A DNA stretch of 64,000 bases from Spinacia oleracea (GCF_020520425.1 NC_079492.1:60759042-60823041); one strand, 5' to 3'; shown: positions 12,641-24,772, numbered from the stretch's first letter. Numbers and translations are program-made. Notes: generated from the sequence alone by a model not told the origin.

Positions 12641-15600
12641 ACTAATGGCAGGTCCTAAAAAGAAAGGTCGAGGCCCGACAAATTTGTTTGATGTCCATGC
12701 TCGCAAATGGGAAGACCGTATTGCTATTTATTGTAATGAGAAAGGATAACCAGTTGGACCTGAAAAGGCGAGGAAAGAGCTAACCAGATTCTTAGGAACC
12801 ATTGCTCATGACTACAATTGGGCTCCCTTGACTTATACAAATTGGAAATCAGTTCCAAATAAGGATAAAATATGGGAATTCGTGAATGTAAGCTTCATTG
12901 TCTTACTTTACTAGCTCGATCCTTACACTTTAATTCTTTCCTTTTTATGTTATTTGTTATATTTTGATGTATAACAAAAAAATCATTATTTTAGAGCAAG
13001 TACATCCTTCCACCTGAATCTCAAGATTGGGTAATGGACACCCTTGATCAATCTTGGAGAGGATTCAAATGTGCGCTGAAAAAAAAACATTATTATAAGT
13101 ATGGCAATCTTGAAGATAGATTGAATGATGTTCCAGAAAGAGTGCCCGAAGAACACTACAAGACGCTCCTAGCTTATTGGGAGACGACCGCAGCAAAGGT
13201 ACTAAATGATTATGATTTTGCTCTACTTTCATGCTCATTATTTGTTTTTTCTTTTGTTAAGCTTGGAGTCATATTAGGATGCTGCCTAGATATTTTTTTT
13301 GATTTTCTTTCGATTTTCTTTCATGTTTGGTATGTCTGGTACCCTGCTGGATATAACAGAAATAATGCTACTTAGTATTACTGTTTATACAATTTGGAGG
13401 GAGATGAATCTCAGGCGTTTTCAGAATGTACAAACTGATGAATCTCTATTACTGAAGCAGATTCAGCTCAATACTTATATCAGATGCCTCCACTATCCTA
13501 AACTCTCTGGCTTAGTGCCTTAATTTTGGTCTCTGCTGGTTGAGTTTTGCTTCTGTTCGTTTAGTTGCGGACACAGTTCTGTTGCTTCTGCAGGGGCTTT
13601 TGGGTAGTGCTGGTCTGGTTTCAGGCTGCTAGCTTTGGCAGGCTGCAAATGTTGTTCTGTTGTGTCTGCATTCAGTTTTGTTTGTGTTGTCTTATTCCTG
13701 GTTTTCTCCCTGGATCTGGTGTTTAGGTGCAGTCAGTCTGTTTTCTTAGTTCAGCTAGTGTTTCTGCTGAGTGCGGTTTGTTTGCTGTTGGCTAGTGCTC
13801 TAGTTCCTGGTTCAGCGTGTGTTGATGGGCTTCTGGTTAAATTTTGTGTCCTGTTGCTGTTGCTTTATTGTTGTTTACTGCTAGGGATGCGGGTTGTGCT
13901 CACGTAGCTTTTGTCTCTTTTGCGTTGTTTGGTTGTTGTGTTGGTTTTTTTTCTTCCCTTTGGTAATAAAATATCTCTATTTTACCCAAAAAAAAACAAA
14001 AAAGAGCAGAATAGTGAATAGTTGGCTTCTTAAAAAATCATCAGATGTTTTTGTATCTTTTAATTTAAAGAAAAGAAAGGTTTGACTATATGATGAAGTG
14101 TCTTCATGGTGCATGATTACAATACACCTGCTCATATCCTCATACAACACTCAAAATATAACCTAATTCTCTAAAATTACCTGTTTCAAGATATGCTCAT
14201 TATTTGTTTTTTCTTTTGTTAGAAAACAAGTTTGCAGAATTCAGAAAATCGTCGAGAACTAGACAACATGCACACAGTTGGTCCTGTTTCTTTCGCCATG
14301 AAGCATGAAGAGATGGTGCGATATGCAATTCATATTGAGCTTAATTATAATGGTTTTGTAATGAAAAACTGATATATTTTGTTTTTCTTATAATTCATTT
14401 CTTAGTTACGGAAAGATGGTGTTGCACCATCAAAAAGAAAGATGTTTGAAGAGACTCGACGACGAAAGGAAGGAAAAAGATATGATCGGCCTTATGATGA
14501 TACTGAACAGAAGATAGTAATTATTATACAATTCTTGTATTTTAATATACATACAAACTAGCTATTGTATCATACACATTGAATTAACCAACTTATTTTC
14601 TTTAATATAGCAAGCAATGAGGAAGTTGGAAGCTTTGCAAGATGGACAAAGCAGTGATTCTCGTAAGGATTCATTTGTTGAAGTAATGGGGAATACACGT
14701 CGGGGATCAGAACTGTTAGTTGGACGTGGTGTCACTCGTATGAAGCTGGAGGAGAAGAAAACTAGTACTTCTTTGATTTTACCAGAGGAAGTCATGGAGA
14801 ACATTAAAACTGCTGTTATTGCTGATGTGCAGAAGGATATAAGTGCTGAAAAAGAAGAGTTAGCAAAAGAAAAGGAAGTCCATGCTGCACAAGTTGCTAC
14901 AGAAGCTGCTGAAATGCAAAGAAAGTCAAAGGAACTTGAATTAGAGGCCTTAAAACTACAACAAATGCGTAGGGAATTTGAAAGTCAACAAGAGAATATT
15001 ACTCTTGATGTGATAGCTCTGTCAATTGCACAACTACGCCAAAAAAATCCTAGTTTGACACCTCAAATGATTGCAAATGCTATAGTGTCAGCCACTGCAG
15101 ATGGTCCATAGCATATAGGTTTCTTACCTACTGGTATGTTTTCTAATTCATAATATTCCTTCTCCTTATTTTTGTGCACCTGTTCCACAACGCAGTATTT
15201 TGCCTTCAAAACGCAGGAATGCTAAATTGTGAAATAATACAAAGAACATCAATAATGATCAAACCTTAGTAGGTTTAGAAAGCTATCATATCAATTCATC
15301 AAGGCATTATATATGTTCATGAAATGATTGAAGGTGTACAACAATATGTTCATGCAATAAATTGACAAGTACATATATCTGATCCGGTGGACCAAAGATC
15401 AATGGGGTCCATAATATATGTTTGATCGATCCATTTTTGGAGTTGGGTATTCAATATTGGCCCTATTATTAATATGAATTATCGGTTTTTCCCTAAAATG
15501 AGAGTTTAGTATAGACGTATAGTTATGGTAGAAAAATGAGAGTTCAGTATAGAAATATAGTTATGGGAAAGTTTATTAATGTATAACCTGTGATTAGTGT

Positions 15601-16665
15601 GATAAGTCTGTAACCACTTTCTGAAATTCGTGTCTATACATTGAGCCAAGTATATAAAGGAGTACGTACTCCGTAATATGATACGGATTAATGTGATATG
15701 ACCACAAAACTAGCTAGTTGTTGATACGAATGATGTATCACGTCATTGCAACTAAGCAAATGCAAGAGAATGTTGTTAACTTAACTTAATCGTTGGTAAA
15801 TGAAACTGAGAATAGAAAGTATATGTTTTGATTCATTTATGTTTTGGCTTTATCTGTTGAAAGATGAGTCCATGAGAATTGTTTGGATGTCATAAACTGA
15901 TAACTTTCAACTGCTAACAAATATGGCCCTTTTTTTTATGGGGCAGCAATCACTTGGGTTTTTTTCCAACTAAACAATTGCCCCACTCAGAAAAAGGAAT
16001 GAGCTTTGAATGGTCCTAATTGGTAATTTCACCATGTACTTGGACGATTTCACCATAATTACTCCATGAATGTCCCTTCTGTTTTGTGCTTTAGCATAAA
16101 TGCCATAAGGTGCTTATCGCCATATGGGCTGTTGATTGGTGCCTACTGTGTTTGTGAAATGGCATATAGAACCAGTTTTAAGGACTGCATGAAGTTGACC
16201 TCTTTTTTCTTTTGTTTTGCAAAAATCTTAGCTTGTTGTATATCATAGGTTGCCTTTGTAAACTTATTTGGTTAACAAGTTCATTCCTATTTTTTAAGGT
16301 TTATCTTTTGTCATTCATGTTGAGCTTCTTCTTTCTTAAATATTTGGATTTTGTTCATTGATATTGAATTCTTATTAAAATGTTATACTTGATTTGTTTG
16401 TTGTGCAGGATGGTGCATATAGTCAAGAAGTATGAGCTACTTTAAATATGTGGAGATTTATAGGGAACATAAATATTAGACAGGTTTTAAGAAATAAAGC
16501 TAACGTATAGAGATTATTGCAGGATTATTTAATTTTAATGGAGGTAGTTTTAGAACATTTTTTGAACCATTCAGACAATTGTAATAGATATTATTATTCT
16601 TATGAATTTACAAAATTTTAACTTATTTGTTATGAAAATCTTATTATATGTAGTTGACATTTATT

Positions 16666-16850
16666 ACAGGTATATGGATAACTAAATCCATTGAGAATAT
16701 AGCTATAGATCAATTGAAAACTTTGTATTACAGGTATATGGATAACTAAATCCATTTGAGAATGTAGCTATAGATCAATTGAAAGCTTTGTATTACAGGT
16801 ATATGGATAACTAAATCCATTTGAGAATGTAGCTATAGATAAATTGAAAG
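16666..16850 (+). repeat. 65-bp tandem repeat, three copies, in the CACTA 3' region
   Basis: Three consecutive near-identical units begin at about 16,666, 16,731 and 16,795. Each reads attacaggtatatggataac and continues through a taaatccattgagaat-like stretch to tagctatagatcaattgaaag. They differ by single bases. They lead directly into the subterminal array of gttgccataagc-type units. The rest of 15,112-16,660 shows no gene. It should include the 3' untranslated region of the second CACTA gene, and a further small exon near 16,409-16,445 is possible. Confidence 0.75.
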
Positions 16851-16859
16851 CATATAAAC

Positions 16860-17421
16860 TCAATTTAAAGCGTTGCCATAAGCTAAATTGAAACCGTTGC
16901 TGTAAGCTCAATTGAAAGTGTTGCCATAAGCGCAATTGAAAGTGTTGCCATAAGCTTAATTGAAAGCGTTACCATAAGCTCGATTGAAAGTGTTGCTATA
17001 ACTAAAACTAAAAGTGTTGCCATAACTCGATAGAAAATGTTGCTATAGGTACAATTAGATGTGTTACCATAAGTGTAAGTAAGTGTTGCTTTAGTTTTAA
17101 ACTCCAACCAACAACCAACTAATAAGTGTTGCCTTAAGTTAGCAAAAACCGTTGCCTTAAACGTGTAAATGTTGGCTTAAGTTGTTGAATAACTGTTGCC
17201 TTAGGTTAAAAGTGTTGCCTATAAAAAGCGTTGCCTATAGTTAATTATGGCAACAGTTTATCATAATTGTTGCCTAAAACCGGGAAACTGTTGCCATAAA
17301 CTTATAGCAACGCCCCCTATTGGTAACGGTTTTTTAACCGTTGCTATAGGCCTATTGCAACGGTTAATTGATCTATGGTAACTGTTTATTGCCGTTGCTA
17401 TAAGCCTATTTTGTAGTAGTG
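16860..17421 (-). repeat. CACTA right subterminal array and terminal inverted repeat
   Basis: More than a dozen short units of the type gttgccataagctcaattg are spaced every 25-30 bp. They degenerate toward the end into gttgcctta and gttgctataagcc forms. The array ends in the terminal inverted repeat at about 17,393-17,421. Confidence 0.85.
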
Positions 17422-17424
17422 CGT

Positions 17425-19283
17425 AAGCCTATAATACTTGACCAAGCAACTCTCAGACTTAGGCTAATTGGACCATAACTTTTGTTGGTTGACACTTTAG
17501 ATTTTAACCCTTGGGTGTTCATTTGTCATGCGCCATTTTGTTTAATGTTGGCAAGGTAGTTAATTGGGGAGATCGAATTTTTATTTTTGCAAGACTAGAA
17601 TCATTAGTGCGGCTTCTCTCTTAATGTGTATTGCTTTACCCCAATGGTAGCCCTATTGGTATGCCGATTTGGGTATTTTCATGGTTGGTCATGTTGCGTT
17701 CATGGAAAATCTTTTAGTCCGTACTTAATAGTATTTCAAGGAGTGAGTGACTCGAGAGGACTATGATAGTCGTGACCCAATGTGATTATAAGCCTTGAGG
17801 CCATTAATTTTTCTTGCCAATGGTATTGACACCTTAGGTTCACTTTGGGGTTGTGCGACTATGGGGGATGATTTCCAGAATGTGACTGTTTCCATTTTGC
17901 AATACTATAGTATATTCTTTTTATTGGTGAGAGAGTATTGAGGCCGTGGATTCTTAGCAAGGGATGACAATTACATATGGGTGCTTATTGATTTAAATGT
18001 TAGGAGGGGAGACTCAATATGGTTTAACCTTTTAACTTGCAGAACGACACCAAGCATTGGGACCGATTCTATGGATAAGACAACTAAGACTTAGGATTTA
18101 GATTGTACTTTGGCATAGCCTAGTCTAGACTCAGATTTATTTTTTTATTCGAACATTATTTTTCTTGAAGACTTTATTCGAATATTATTTTTTGAATATT
18201 TTGCCCATGTGACATTCAAGGTCGTTTAATTAGCATGCTCGGTTTTGGTGCCGAGTATTGCCGTCGTAGGAGGCCTAACAACGACACAAAGAGTTATTTA
18301 TTTTTATTTTTTAGTCGCTTTTAGAATCGAGTACGTGCCTTTTCATACGCCCTCGCAGCAATTTTTTTCGAAAAGTTTATATTTTTTTTGCTACGTATAT
18401 TTTTTATGCGCGGGCACCGAGGCTGTTGTGCCTGACCAAAAGGCCAGGCAGCAACTTCAGCGCCCAACAGTGGGCGTGAGAAATTTTGGCGCCCAGCCAG
18501 GGGCGTTGAAAATGCGTCCCTGGCTGGTTCTCGTTTTCTGTTTGCGTCTACTTTTGTTTATGCGACTTCAATTTTGCGTGCTTGCCTAATAACGTCCTTT
18601 ACGCGTTGTGCAGCGTTTGTGGGATTCGTTACGGCCATCCCGAGCGTCGCTTATTTTTGTGGCGATCGTTCGGGCTTGCGGAACACGTATTTTGATATAA
18701 CTCTTTGGCAAATTAGTCTATGAATGTTTGGGCAATTTTTAAGGTCGTTGGTTTTCTAGGATAGTTTGTCACACACAATCACATATTTCGCTACACATAA
18801 CTACATTACAAACATGGATTTGAAAATTAAATATGTCACGTAGTTTATGATAGGCTTCTATGGGTAGTTTATTTGCGCCTGGCTTGGTACCGCTTCTATC
18901 GTAGATCCAACACATGCCCCGGTCGAGGTAGTGTCTTCAACAGACGAATTTCGCTCAAGAGGCCAACCCGCAAGTGCAAGCCAAGGGGGCATGCAGGCGA
19001 GAGGGACCTAATGAGCGAGAGATTGGGTTCGGGATGGGTGTACTACCTGCACAAGTACCGAGTGGGAAACATGCGCGGCGTATGCACCCCCCTATTGGCG
19101 AAAAAAGGTATCCTTAGTCCCAACTCCCGAGGGAGCCGAGATTCGTTATGATGTTCTGCCCGTTCACATTAATATGCTGATTTTCAGGTCGTCCCAACTT
19201 GATGGGGAAATAAACGCGGGGTAGGATCGTTTCACCCTTCGGCTATTTTGATTACCTACAAGCACGAGTATTTCCTTCACTAT
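17425..19283 (-). mobile_element. LTR retrotransposon interior between the CACTA insertion and the primer site
   Basis: This continues the interior seen at 1-2,875 once the CACTA element is removed. No retroviral-type ORF is visible on the minus strand. GC-rich inverted motifs occur at about 18,459-18,510 (GCGCCCA...TGGGCG type), like those at 1,681-1,735 and inside the LTR at 20,246-20,298. It ends at the primer-binding site. Confidence 0.55.
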
Positions 19284-19300
19284 CCCCAGCAGAGTCGCCA
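19284..19300 (-). promoter_or_regulatory. Retrotransposon primer-binding site, tRNA-Arg type
   Basis: On the minus strand this reads TGGCGACTCTGCTGGGG, one base from the LTR end. It is complementary to the 3' end of plant tRNA-Arg(ACG) (…CCCCAGTGGAGTCG plus CCA) with two mismatches. It fixes the element as minus strand, with its interior to the left. Confidence 0.7.
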
Positions 19301-19301
19301 C

Positions 19302-20760
19302 TGTGAGGGGGTCGAAAAAGCGCGAGGCAAATGCGTGACCTTGTCCCTCGTGGGTGTGACGATTCTTTTTATTCAATCAAGTGTAATTGGATTTCCTGTG
19401 AGTATACACCCAATTGACTAGTAATATAGGAGTCGCCATTCAGTTTTTAACGACAATGAGAAAAACTGACAAAACCCGGTTATCGTGACATAAAGGGAGT
19501 GCAATTATGTTTGACAACGACGGCCGTAGGTTCCCTTGTGATCCCTGGTGTGGGGATCTCTCAATATACACCCGCAAGGTAGAGATTGAGGGTTCGGGGG
19601 ACTGTAACTACCGAGAGGAGTAATTCGCTCGTCGATAACTCCAGAGGCAGGATATCCTTACTAGCTCAACATAAACAATTGAAGGGACATGCGTTAACTA
19701 TTAAACTAATCTGAGTTGATTTTAGCAATATGCAACATATAATACTAATTCGATCGTGATTATCTGATTTAAATAGCATTAAGGGACCTAGCATGATAAT
19801 CCGATTTCCCAAAAATATTATATTTGTTAGGCGTGATAGAACAATCAGATTAGGTTAGTTTGACAGTTCATAAAAAGGGCGAGGAAAGCAGTTAAATCAT
19901 CGAAAAGGGACACATTACGACGCACCCTTGAGAGGTGCGTCACGGTTCTCAGAAAACTAACCACTTTGACTTTGCTATTTCTCCTTTTTATTTAACGAAT
20001 CTCAATTATGGGACAGGATACGTTCTGTTCGATTTATGGATCGATTGCGACAGAACGCGTGAACAGTTTCGCAGCGAGAGGCTTAGGCTGAGGGTTGGAG
20101 TCAATACTCAGAATATATGTGTTGTTGTGTGTTTTTTCACGTCGATTTTAGGGTCTATTTATAGGAAAAAGTGGCGTAGAAAGATAGTTTTTCAGGAATT
20201 TGAATACGAAACGGATTAGGAAAAGAATCCGTCCCAGGTATTTTCGGCGCCCAGCTCTGGGCGCTGGAATTTTCGGCGCCCAGGGCTGGGCGTTGAAAAT
20301 AGGGTCTGGCAGAATTCTTTGGTCAGATTCGGATTCCTGAAATCCGTAGAGTTTGAGATTAATTCGAGTCTTTTAGCGCGTATCAATTTTATGACGGAAT
20401 GCGTCTGGGCCCGTTACGAACTCTAGGCTCGTTAGAATTTTAATTAATACGTAACTCTTATTTCCGAATCCTATTAGGAATAAGATTCTCGCGGCTTTCT
20501 ATCTCATTTAGGATTTATGTTGGAATGCAACACCTAATTCTGACAGGTTTCTATCCTTTATGTTTTGCCACTTTTAGAAGCTACCTTTTACGGCAATTAC
20601 TATTTTTAGCAGGTTTCCATAAATAGCAGGTTTCGGGTGAAATGAAATGGGGAATCGAGATTCGTTTATTTTATAGGAGATGCGTTGTCAAGTGGAGTTT
20701 TTATGCTTTCATCATCGAACCTTTCCCTTGCGGGAACGGGGACAAAAGTAGGTGTCTACA
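19302..20760 (-). repeat. 5' LTR of the minus-strand retrotransposon (1,459 bp)
   Basis: Read on the minus strand it begins TGTAGACACCTACTTTTG and ends ...CCCCCTCACA, so TG..CA ends are present. The primer-binding site follows immediately. It contains a doubled GC-rich inverted motif at 20,246-20,298. Its outer end cuts into an L1-type LINE reading frame at 20,761, so it inserted into that LINE. The target duplication is predicted to be the first five bases after it (gggcc at 20,761-20,765), but the matching copy lies outside the window. Confidence 0.78.
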
Positions 20761-21614
20761 GGGCCATCTCTTCCAAATTGGGGTAGAGGGATGGCTTGAA
20801 TCCATAGGACTAGGTCAGCAGGGAGGATGAAGGAAAGGTACTTGATGTTCCACTTCCCATTACTTATAATGCTACTGAGTTTTTGGTTTTCCTCACCTGT
20901 GTTCATTGGACCAGCCACTAGAGATCTAAGGGAACCTTTTCCTGTCCAATTATCATGCCAGAGGTTAATATTTTTCCCATCCCCAATGTACCAAGTAGAA
21001 AACTTTTGGTATAGATCCCACCCTTTCCCAACATTCTGCCATATATGAGAACCCTTGTGGAAGGGAGTGAGGTAGGGTCTGTTCTCAATGTACTTATCCT
21101 TCACAAGCTTACTGGCCAGGTTTATGTTTGTGTCAAACTTCCAGCAGAGTTTGGCCATTAAAACTTGGTTCATAATAATTGCTGCTCCGATACTTAGCCC
21201 CCCTAATTTCTTATCCCCACAGGATTTAAGCCAAGCTACTAGGTGAGTTTTCTGGGTTTGAGGTTCAGAGTCCCACAAGAATTTTGCACAGATTTGGTCA
21301 ATTGTTTTTAGGGTTTTCTTGGGGAGATAAAGTACTTGCATGGAGTAATTGGCTATGGCAGTGAGGGAGGCCTTAATGAGGACTAGTCTTCCAGCTTTGC
21401 TCAGGCACTTTGCTTTCCATGAGGCCAACTTACTTTTAATATTCCTACAGACATAATCAGTTTGGTTCTTTGTTGGCCTCTTATCAGTCAAAGGGAATCC
21501 AAGGTAAGTACCTAGGTCTGGGCTAGGCTGGACTTCTAGGGCTGAACAGAACAGATCCTTTTGTTCTTGAGGAGTATGCTTTGAGAAGTACATTTTACTC
21601 TTTGCATTGTTCAT
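20761..21614 (-). pseudogene. L1-type LINE remnant, RT C-terminal and zinc-binding region
   Basis: The minus-strand frame reads the part of plant L1-type ORF2 that follows the RT palm. Landmarks are TYLGFPLTDKRPTKNQ, SWKAKCLSKAGRLVLIK, FLWDSEPQTQKTHLVAW, LGGLSIGAAIIMNQ and the NLWHDNW box. It is truncated at both sides: the LTR insertion removes the 3' part at 20,761, and the 5' part ends near 21,645 without palm motifs. No frameshift is seen inside the remaining ~285 codons. The last ~15 residues of the open frame belong to the LTR. Confidence 0.9.
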
Positions 21615-21645
21615 CTTTTGGCCAGAAACTCTTCAAAGCATAAGA

Positions 21646-22660
21646 TAAGTGCTTGTTTGGTTATCAATTGTAATTTTATTGAAAAGGTAGATGTGATAGG
21701 AGTTAGTTGGGTATTTTTTTTAATTGAATGAGAGAGTGTGTGGGGACAAAAAAAAATTAGTGGGAAGAGAGAGACAATATAATAATTGTGGGGGTCATTC
21801 CCAATTTAGGAGTGTAACAACTAATCTGGGACGAACGAAAAAAGGAAAGTGTAACAACTAATCTGGGACGGAGGGAGTAACAAAGAAAACATGTAATTTT
21901 GTTTAATTTTATGTTTAGGTAGCCATAAAGGCCCATAAGGCCACAAAGGGCATAGATGCAGGCGAGATTTAATCACATATTTTTTTGAGACTTTACCTAC
22001 TTAGATTAACATCCATATAAATACCTCATCGAAAAAAGAAAAAAAAAACTTCCACATCCACATTAATAAAAATCTTTCTATCTTAAAATATTGATTGTTA
22101 ATTGTTATGTCTCATCCAGGAGTATTATTCATTGGTGAACCTATGCCCTATACTTTTTTTATTATTGATATTATCGTTATTTAATTATTGTCCTAGTTAT
22201 ATTACTCAAATCAACCATTTCCCCCCTTACCAATAGTCTAGACTGTCGATTAGTAGTAAAAAGAACATTGTTTCCACGTGGATACTATCCTATTTCCCTT
22301 GCTATATTTTTAGTTGGTGAACGTTAGGTTTATCTTTGATAAGAGTGCGATTTAACCTGTCAAAACCGTATGCCTTGCTATTCCCAAGTTCCTTTTCAGT
22401 TTGCAGCCAAAAATATGGCTTAAACTCTCATGCCAAAACTCAAGTTAACCTGCAAACAACTCCAACCACCTCCAAAAAATCAACTCCAACAACTTCGACA
22501 AATCAAACCAACATGTAAACCGTCGGAGAATTTCGCGAGAATCCATTCCTAATGTCGGCGAGTTTCGTATGACCAAATCCAATCCTAATGTCAGCGACGG
22601 TTTATATCCATTCCGTATGATCAAATCAATTTCAGTAACTTTTTCCACTATGAATTATAT
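21646..22660. other. Intergenic; possible Stowaway-like MITE end near 21,840-21,881
   Basis: No gene is supported here. Near 21,840-21,881 the sequence reads like the right end of a plant Tc1/mariner-type MITE (gtaacaactaatctgggac, then ggagggagta). A shorter direct copy sits about 50 bp before it. The matching left end is not seen, so the element is partial. The rest is AT-rich with only chance ORFs. Confidence 0.4.
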
Positions 22661-22668
22661 CCATCAAG

Positions 22669-23315
22669 CAGGGGCGTGGCAAAGATTTTGGGGGCCCTGT
22701 GCGGTTTCATAAAATTGGACCCTTTTTCATAATTAGACGTAACTCGAAAATATTTAGTTCAAATTAGTAGGGGATCACTTTTAACTTTTTCATGCTATTT
22801 CTTTTGTGGTTTTAGTATCATTATACCCCCTTTTCCTATTACACCATTCCCAATATTTAACAAATCACCAATTATTGAAAAAATAGTCAGTTATATGAAA
22901 AATAATTTTTTAAAAATAAAATTTATAATATTTACCAACAAAAGACAAATTTTAATATTTTGCGAAATAGGAACAAAGAAGCAGAGAATGAGGTCCCGCC
23001 AAAAAAAAGTAGAATGATAAGAAAGATAAATTGAAAAAAACAAAGTAGAATAGGAACAAAGATGGAAAAAAATAGAAATAAGGAGGAGAGAGAAACGAAA
23101 GTGATGGCTGTCATTATTTGTTAAAAAAAAGACCAACATAAGAATCGAACGCGGAAACCAGGGTTTATATAAGAGACATTTAACCATTGGGCCAAACTAT
23201 AAACCTTGTCATCTGCTGCAACTTAATACTATGTACATAACAACGATTTAGGGGCCCTTCTATTTGGGGGGCCCTGTACCGTCGCCCCGCTCGCACCCCC
23301 TCTCCGCCGCCCCTG
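22669..23315. mobile_element. Non-autonomous hAT element (647 bp)
   Basis: The ends are CAGGGGCG and its reverse complement, and both subterminal zones have ggggccctgt motifs. A perfect 8-bp duplication CCATCAAG flanks it (22,661-22,668 and 23,316-23,323). The interior is AT-rich with no transposase. It is a separate hAT family from those at 11,025 and 49,718, judged from the different ends. Confidence 0.9.
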
Positions 23316-23547
23316 CCATCAAGCCAACAAATTTTAGTCTTCGGCCAGACTTGCCAAGAGAACAACATCAAGAAACACTCAGATGTTCTTCCCCCCTCAA
23401 AATACCAAAATTTCTAAAAATAATCCTTAAACTTACCAATCTCTGAAATTCTGTACTTGTATTTGGTCGTAAAAAATGGTGTTAATCTGATAATCCGTGA
23501 CTTTTTTTAATCTGGAATTTCGTTAACAATTACTGAATTATACAACC

Positions 23548-24772
23548 GAGAGTACCGTCTAAATGGTACTTCCGGGGTAAAACGCAGCGATTACAAAACA
23601 AAACGCGCGCGACATAGAACGTTGGGTAACATAAAATAACATGTGAAACGACCTACGTAACATACGAAATGAAAAAAGTAACATAGCATAACTGCCAAAA
23701 TTATAAGTATAAATAGCCTTAAAATGAAGAAAAATTACAGTAACGCTTCATTTCCATTTCGAAACTTTCTCTTTCCTCTCCACTTTCTCACTCCACATGC
23801 AATGCCACAAACCGCCATTTTTTGAGATTTTTAAGCTTTTTCTCTCCTCTCCATTAACATTTCTTAAAAGTCTCCTCTTCATTTACATTTCTCCTTGTAA
23901 TTTTTGAAGATTTCTGAAGTAAAATGGAAGAAAAATTAGCCTGAAAAACATATCCATAAAACAAGGAATTCAAAAGTACAAGGTGAGTAACAATAATTTT
24001 TAAATAATTATGTAGTTTTTCCTAATTTTTGTTCATATTTTTGAAAATTTGGACTTATAAACCCTAATTTTTTGAGTTTTTTTCTTTTTAAATGTAAAAT
24101 TGTAGTTCTGAATAACTTGAACACGATGACACAATTGCATCATGAATTATTTAAAATCTAATACGATGACACAAATTGTATATTCGATAATACCTAGGTT
24201 TTTTTGCAATGATTATTTAAAATCTTGCTATTTTGTAATACAGAGAAACTAACGAAGATGAAGAGAATCTGAATGAGGAGAGTAGTGATGGCCGGTAAAG
24301 GGGGTGAAAGCTCAAGCATGAAGAACAATGAAGATGGAAAAAGGTAATTGTTTTCCTAAGCCAAAATAGAGTAATAATTAATTAAAATCTTGTGTTTTTA
24401 TGTTACTGTGTATGTTACTGTATATGTTACGTCAGTATTACACTGTGTTATTTGTTTCTTAATCAGGTTAATACTTAATATGTGATTTTCTTTTTCTTCA
24501 ACATTAAACTTTTTTTTTTTAATCTTTTAAACCATATTTCAGTCCATTAGATTAAAATTTGATGTAAATTTGCAACATAAGCCGTTTAAAATTTAGAGAC
24601 AAATACTTTAAAACATATGTTATTTTCCTATATATCTATGTTATTTTCCTATTAATATATGTTATTTTCTCTTTCATGTTATTTTTCACAAAGCTAATGT
24701 TATTTTTTTTCATAAAAAGCGAACATGACGTTATTTTAACGCGCGAGAGTACCTTCCTCCTGGTACTCTCGA
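23548..24772. other. Possible mobile unit bounded by GAGAGTACC hairpins
   Basis: Both edges carry a short hairpin built on gagtacc/ggtact. The left one is agtacc-gtctaaat-ggtact near 23,553-23,572. The right one, near 24,745-24,771, is cgagagtacc, an 8-base loop, then ggtactctcg. The outer bases are inverted relative to each other (CGAGAGTACC). No convincing target duplication is present. A promoter-like pyrimidine-rich leader at about 23,745-23,900 and GT/AG-like sites suggest a non-coding transcript or decayed gene, but no protein is recognisable. Confidence 0.3.

Larger units (their letters stand above)
9960..15111 (+). pseudogene. CACTA second gene, plant transposase (Transposase_24/Ptta type), one nonsense codon
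   Basis: Seven exons can be joined by GT..AG sites with matching phase: 9,960-10,283; 11,852-12,080; 12,652-12,887; 12,995-13,198; 14,223-14,315; 14,406-14,516; 14,611-15,111. They total 566 codons. The conserved core is clear: KKKGRGPTNL, then PVGP..ARKELTRFLGTIA, LAPLTY-like APLTYTNW, and QDWVMDTLDQSWRGFK. A C-terminal coiled-coil-like KEEL/AEKE region follows. In En/Spm elements the partner of TNP2 binds the subterminal repeats, and this gene probably has that role. Codon 217 is TAA (12,747-12,749) where family members usually have Gln (G-Q-P-V/I-GP), a single C-to-T change. Unless it is read through or a retained allele exists elsewhere, the full protein is not made. Intron 1 (1.57 kb) carries a hAT MITE. 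Confidence 0.85.
2876..17421 (+). mobile_element. Complete CACTA (En/Spm) DNA transposon, 14,546 bp
   Basis: The element starts CACTACTACAAAATAGGC and ends with the reverse complement, GCCTATTTTGTAGTAGTG. The terminal inverted repeat is about 29 bp (through TAGCAACG). It is flanked by a 3-bp duplication CGT (2,873-2,875 and 17,422-17,424), as is standard for CACTA. Subterminal zones at about 2,900-3,110 and 16,860-17,400 are packed with short GTTGC-type repeats in both orientations (gcaacag, gttgccataag), the usual binding zone for the TNPA-type protein. It encodes a TNP2-type transposase (5,217-8,619) and a second En/Spm-type gene (9,960-15,111), both on the plus strand. It is inserted in the interior of a minus-strand LTR retrotransposon and itself carries a hAT MITE. 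Confidence 0.95.

Noticed and set aside
13635..14085. 90- and 63-residue hydrophobic plus-strand ORFs
   Set aside because: They lie in an intron of the second CACTA gene, in T-rich low-complexity DNA with no conserved features.
16860..17400. Regularly spaced short repeats that could suggest a CRISPR-like array
   Set aside because: The units are the subterminal binding repeats of the CACTA element, in plant DNA. Spacers are not unique and lengths vary.
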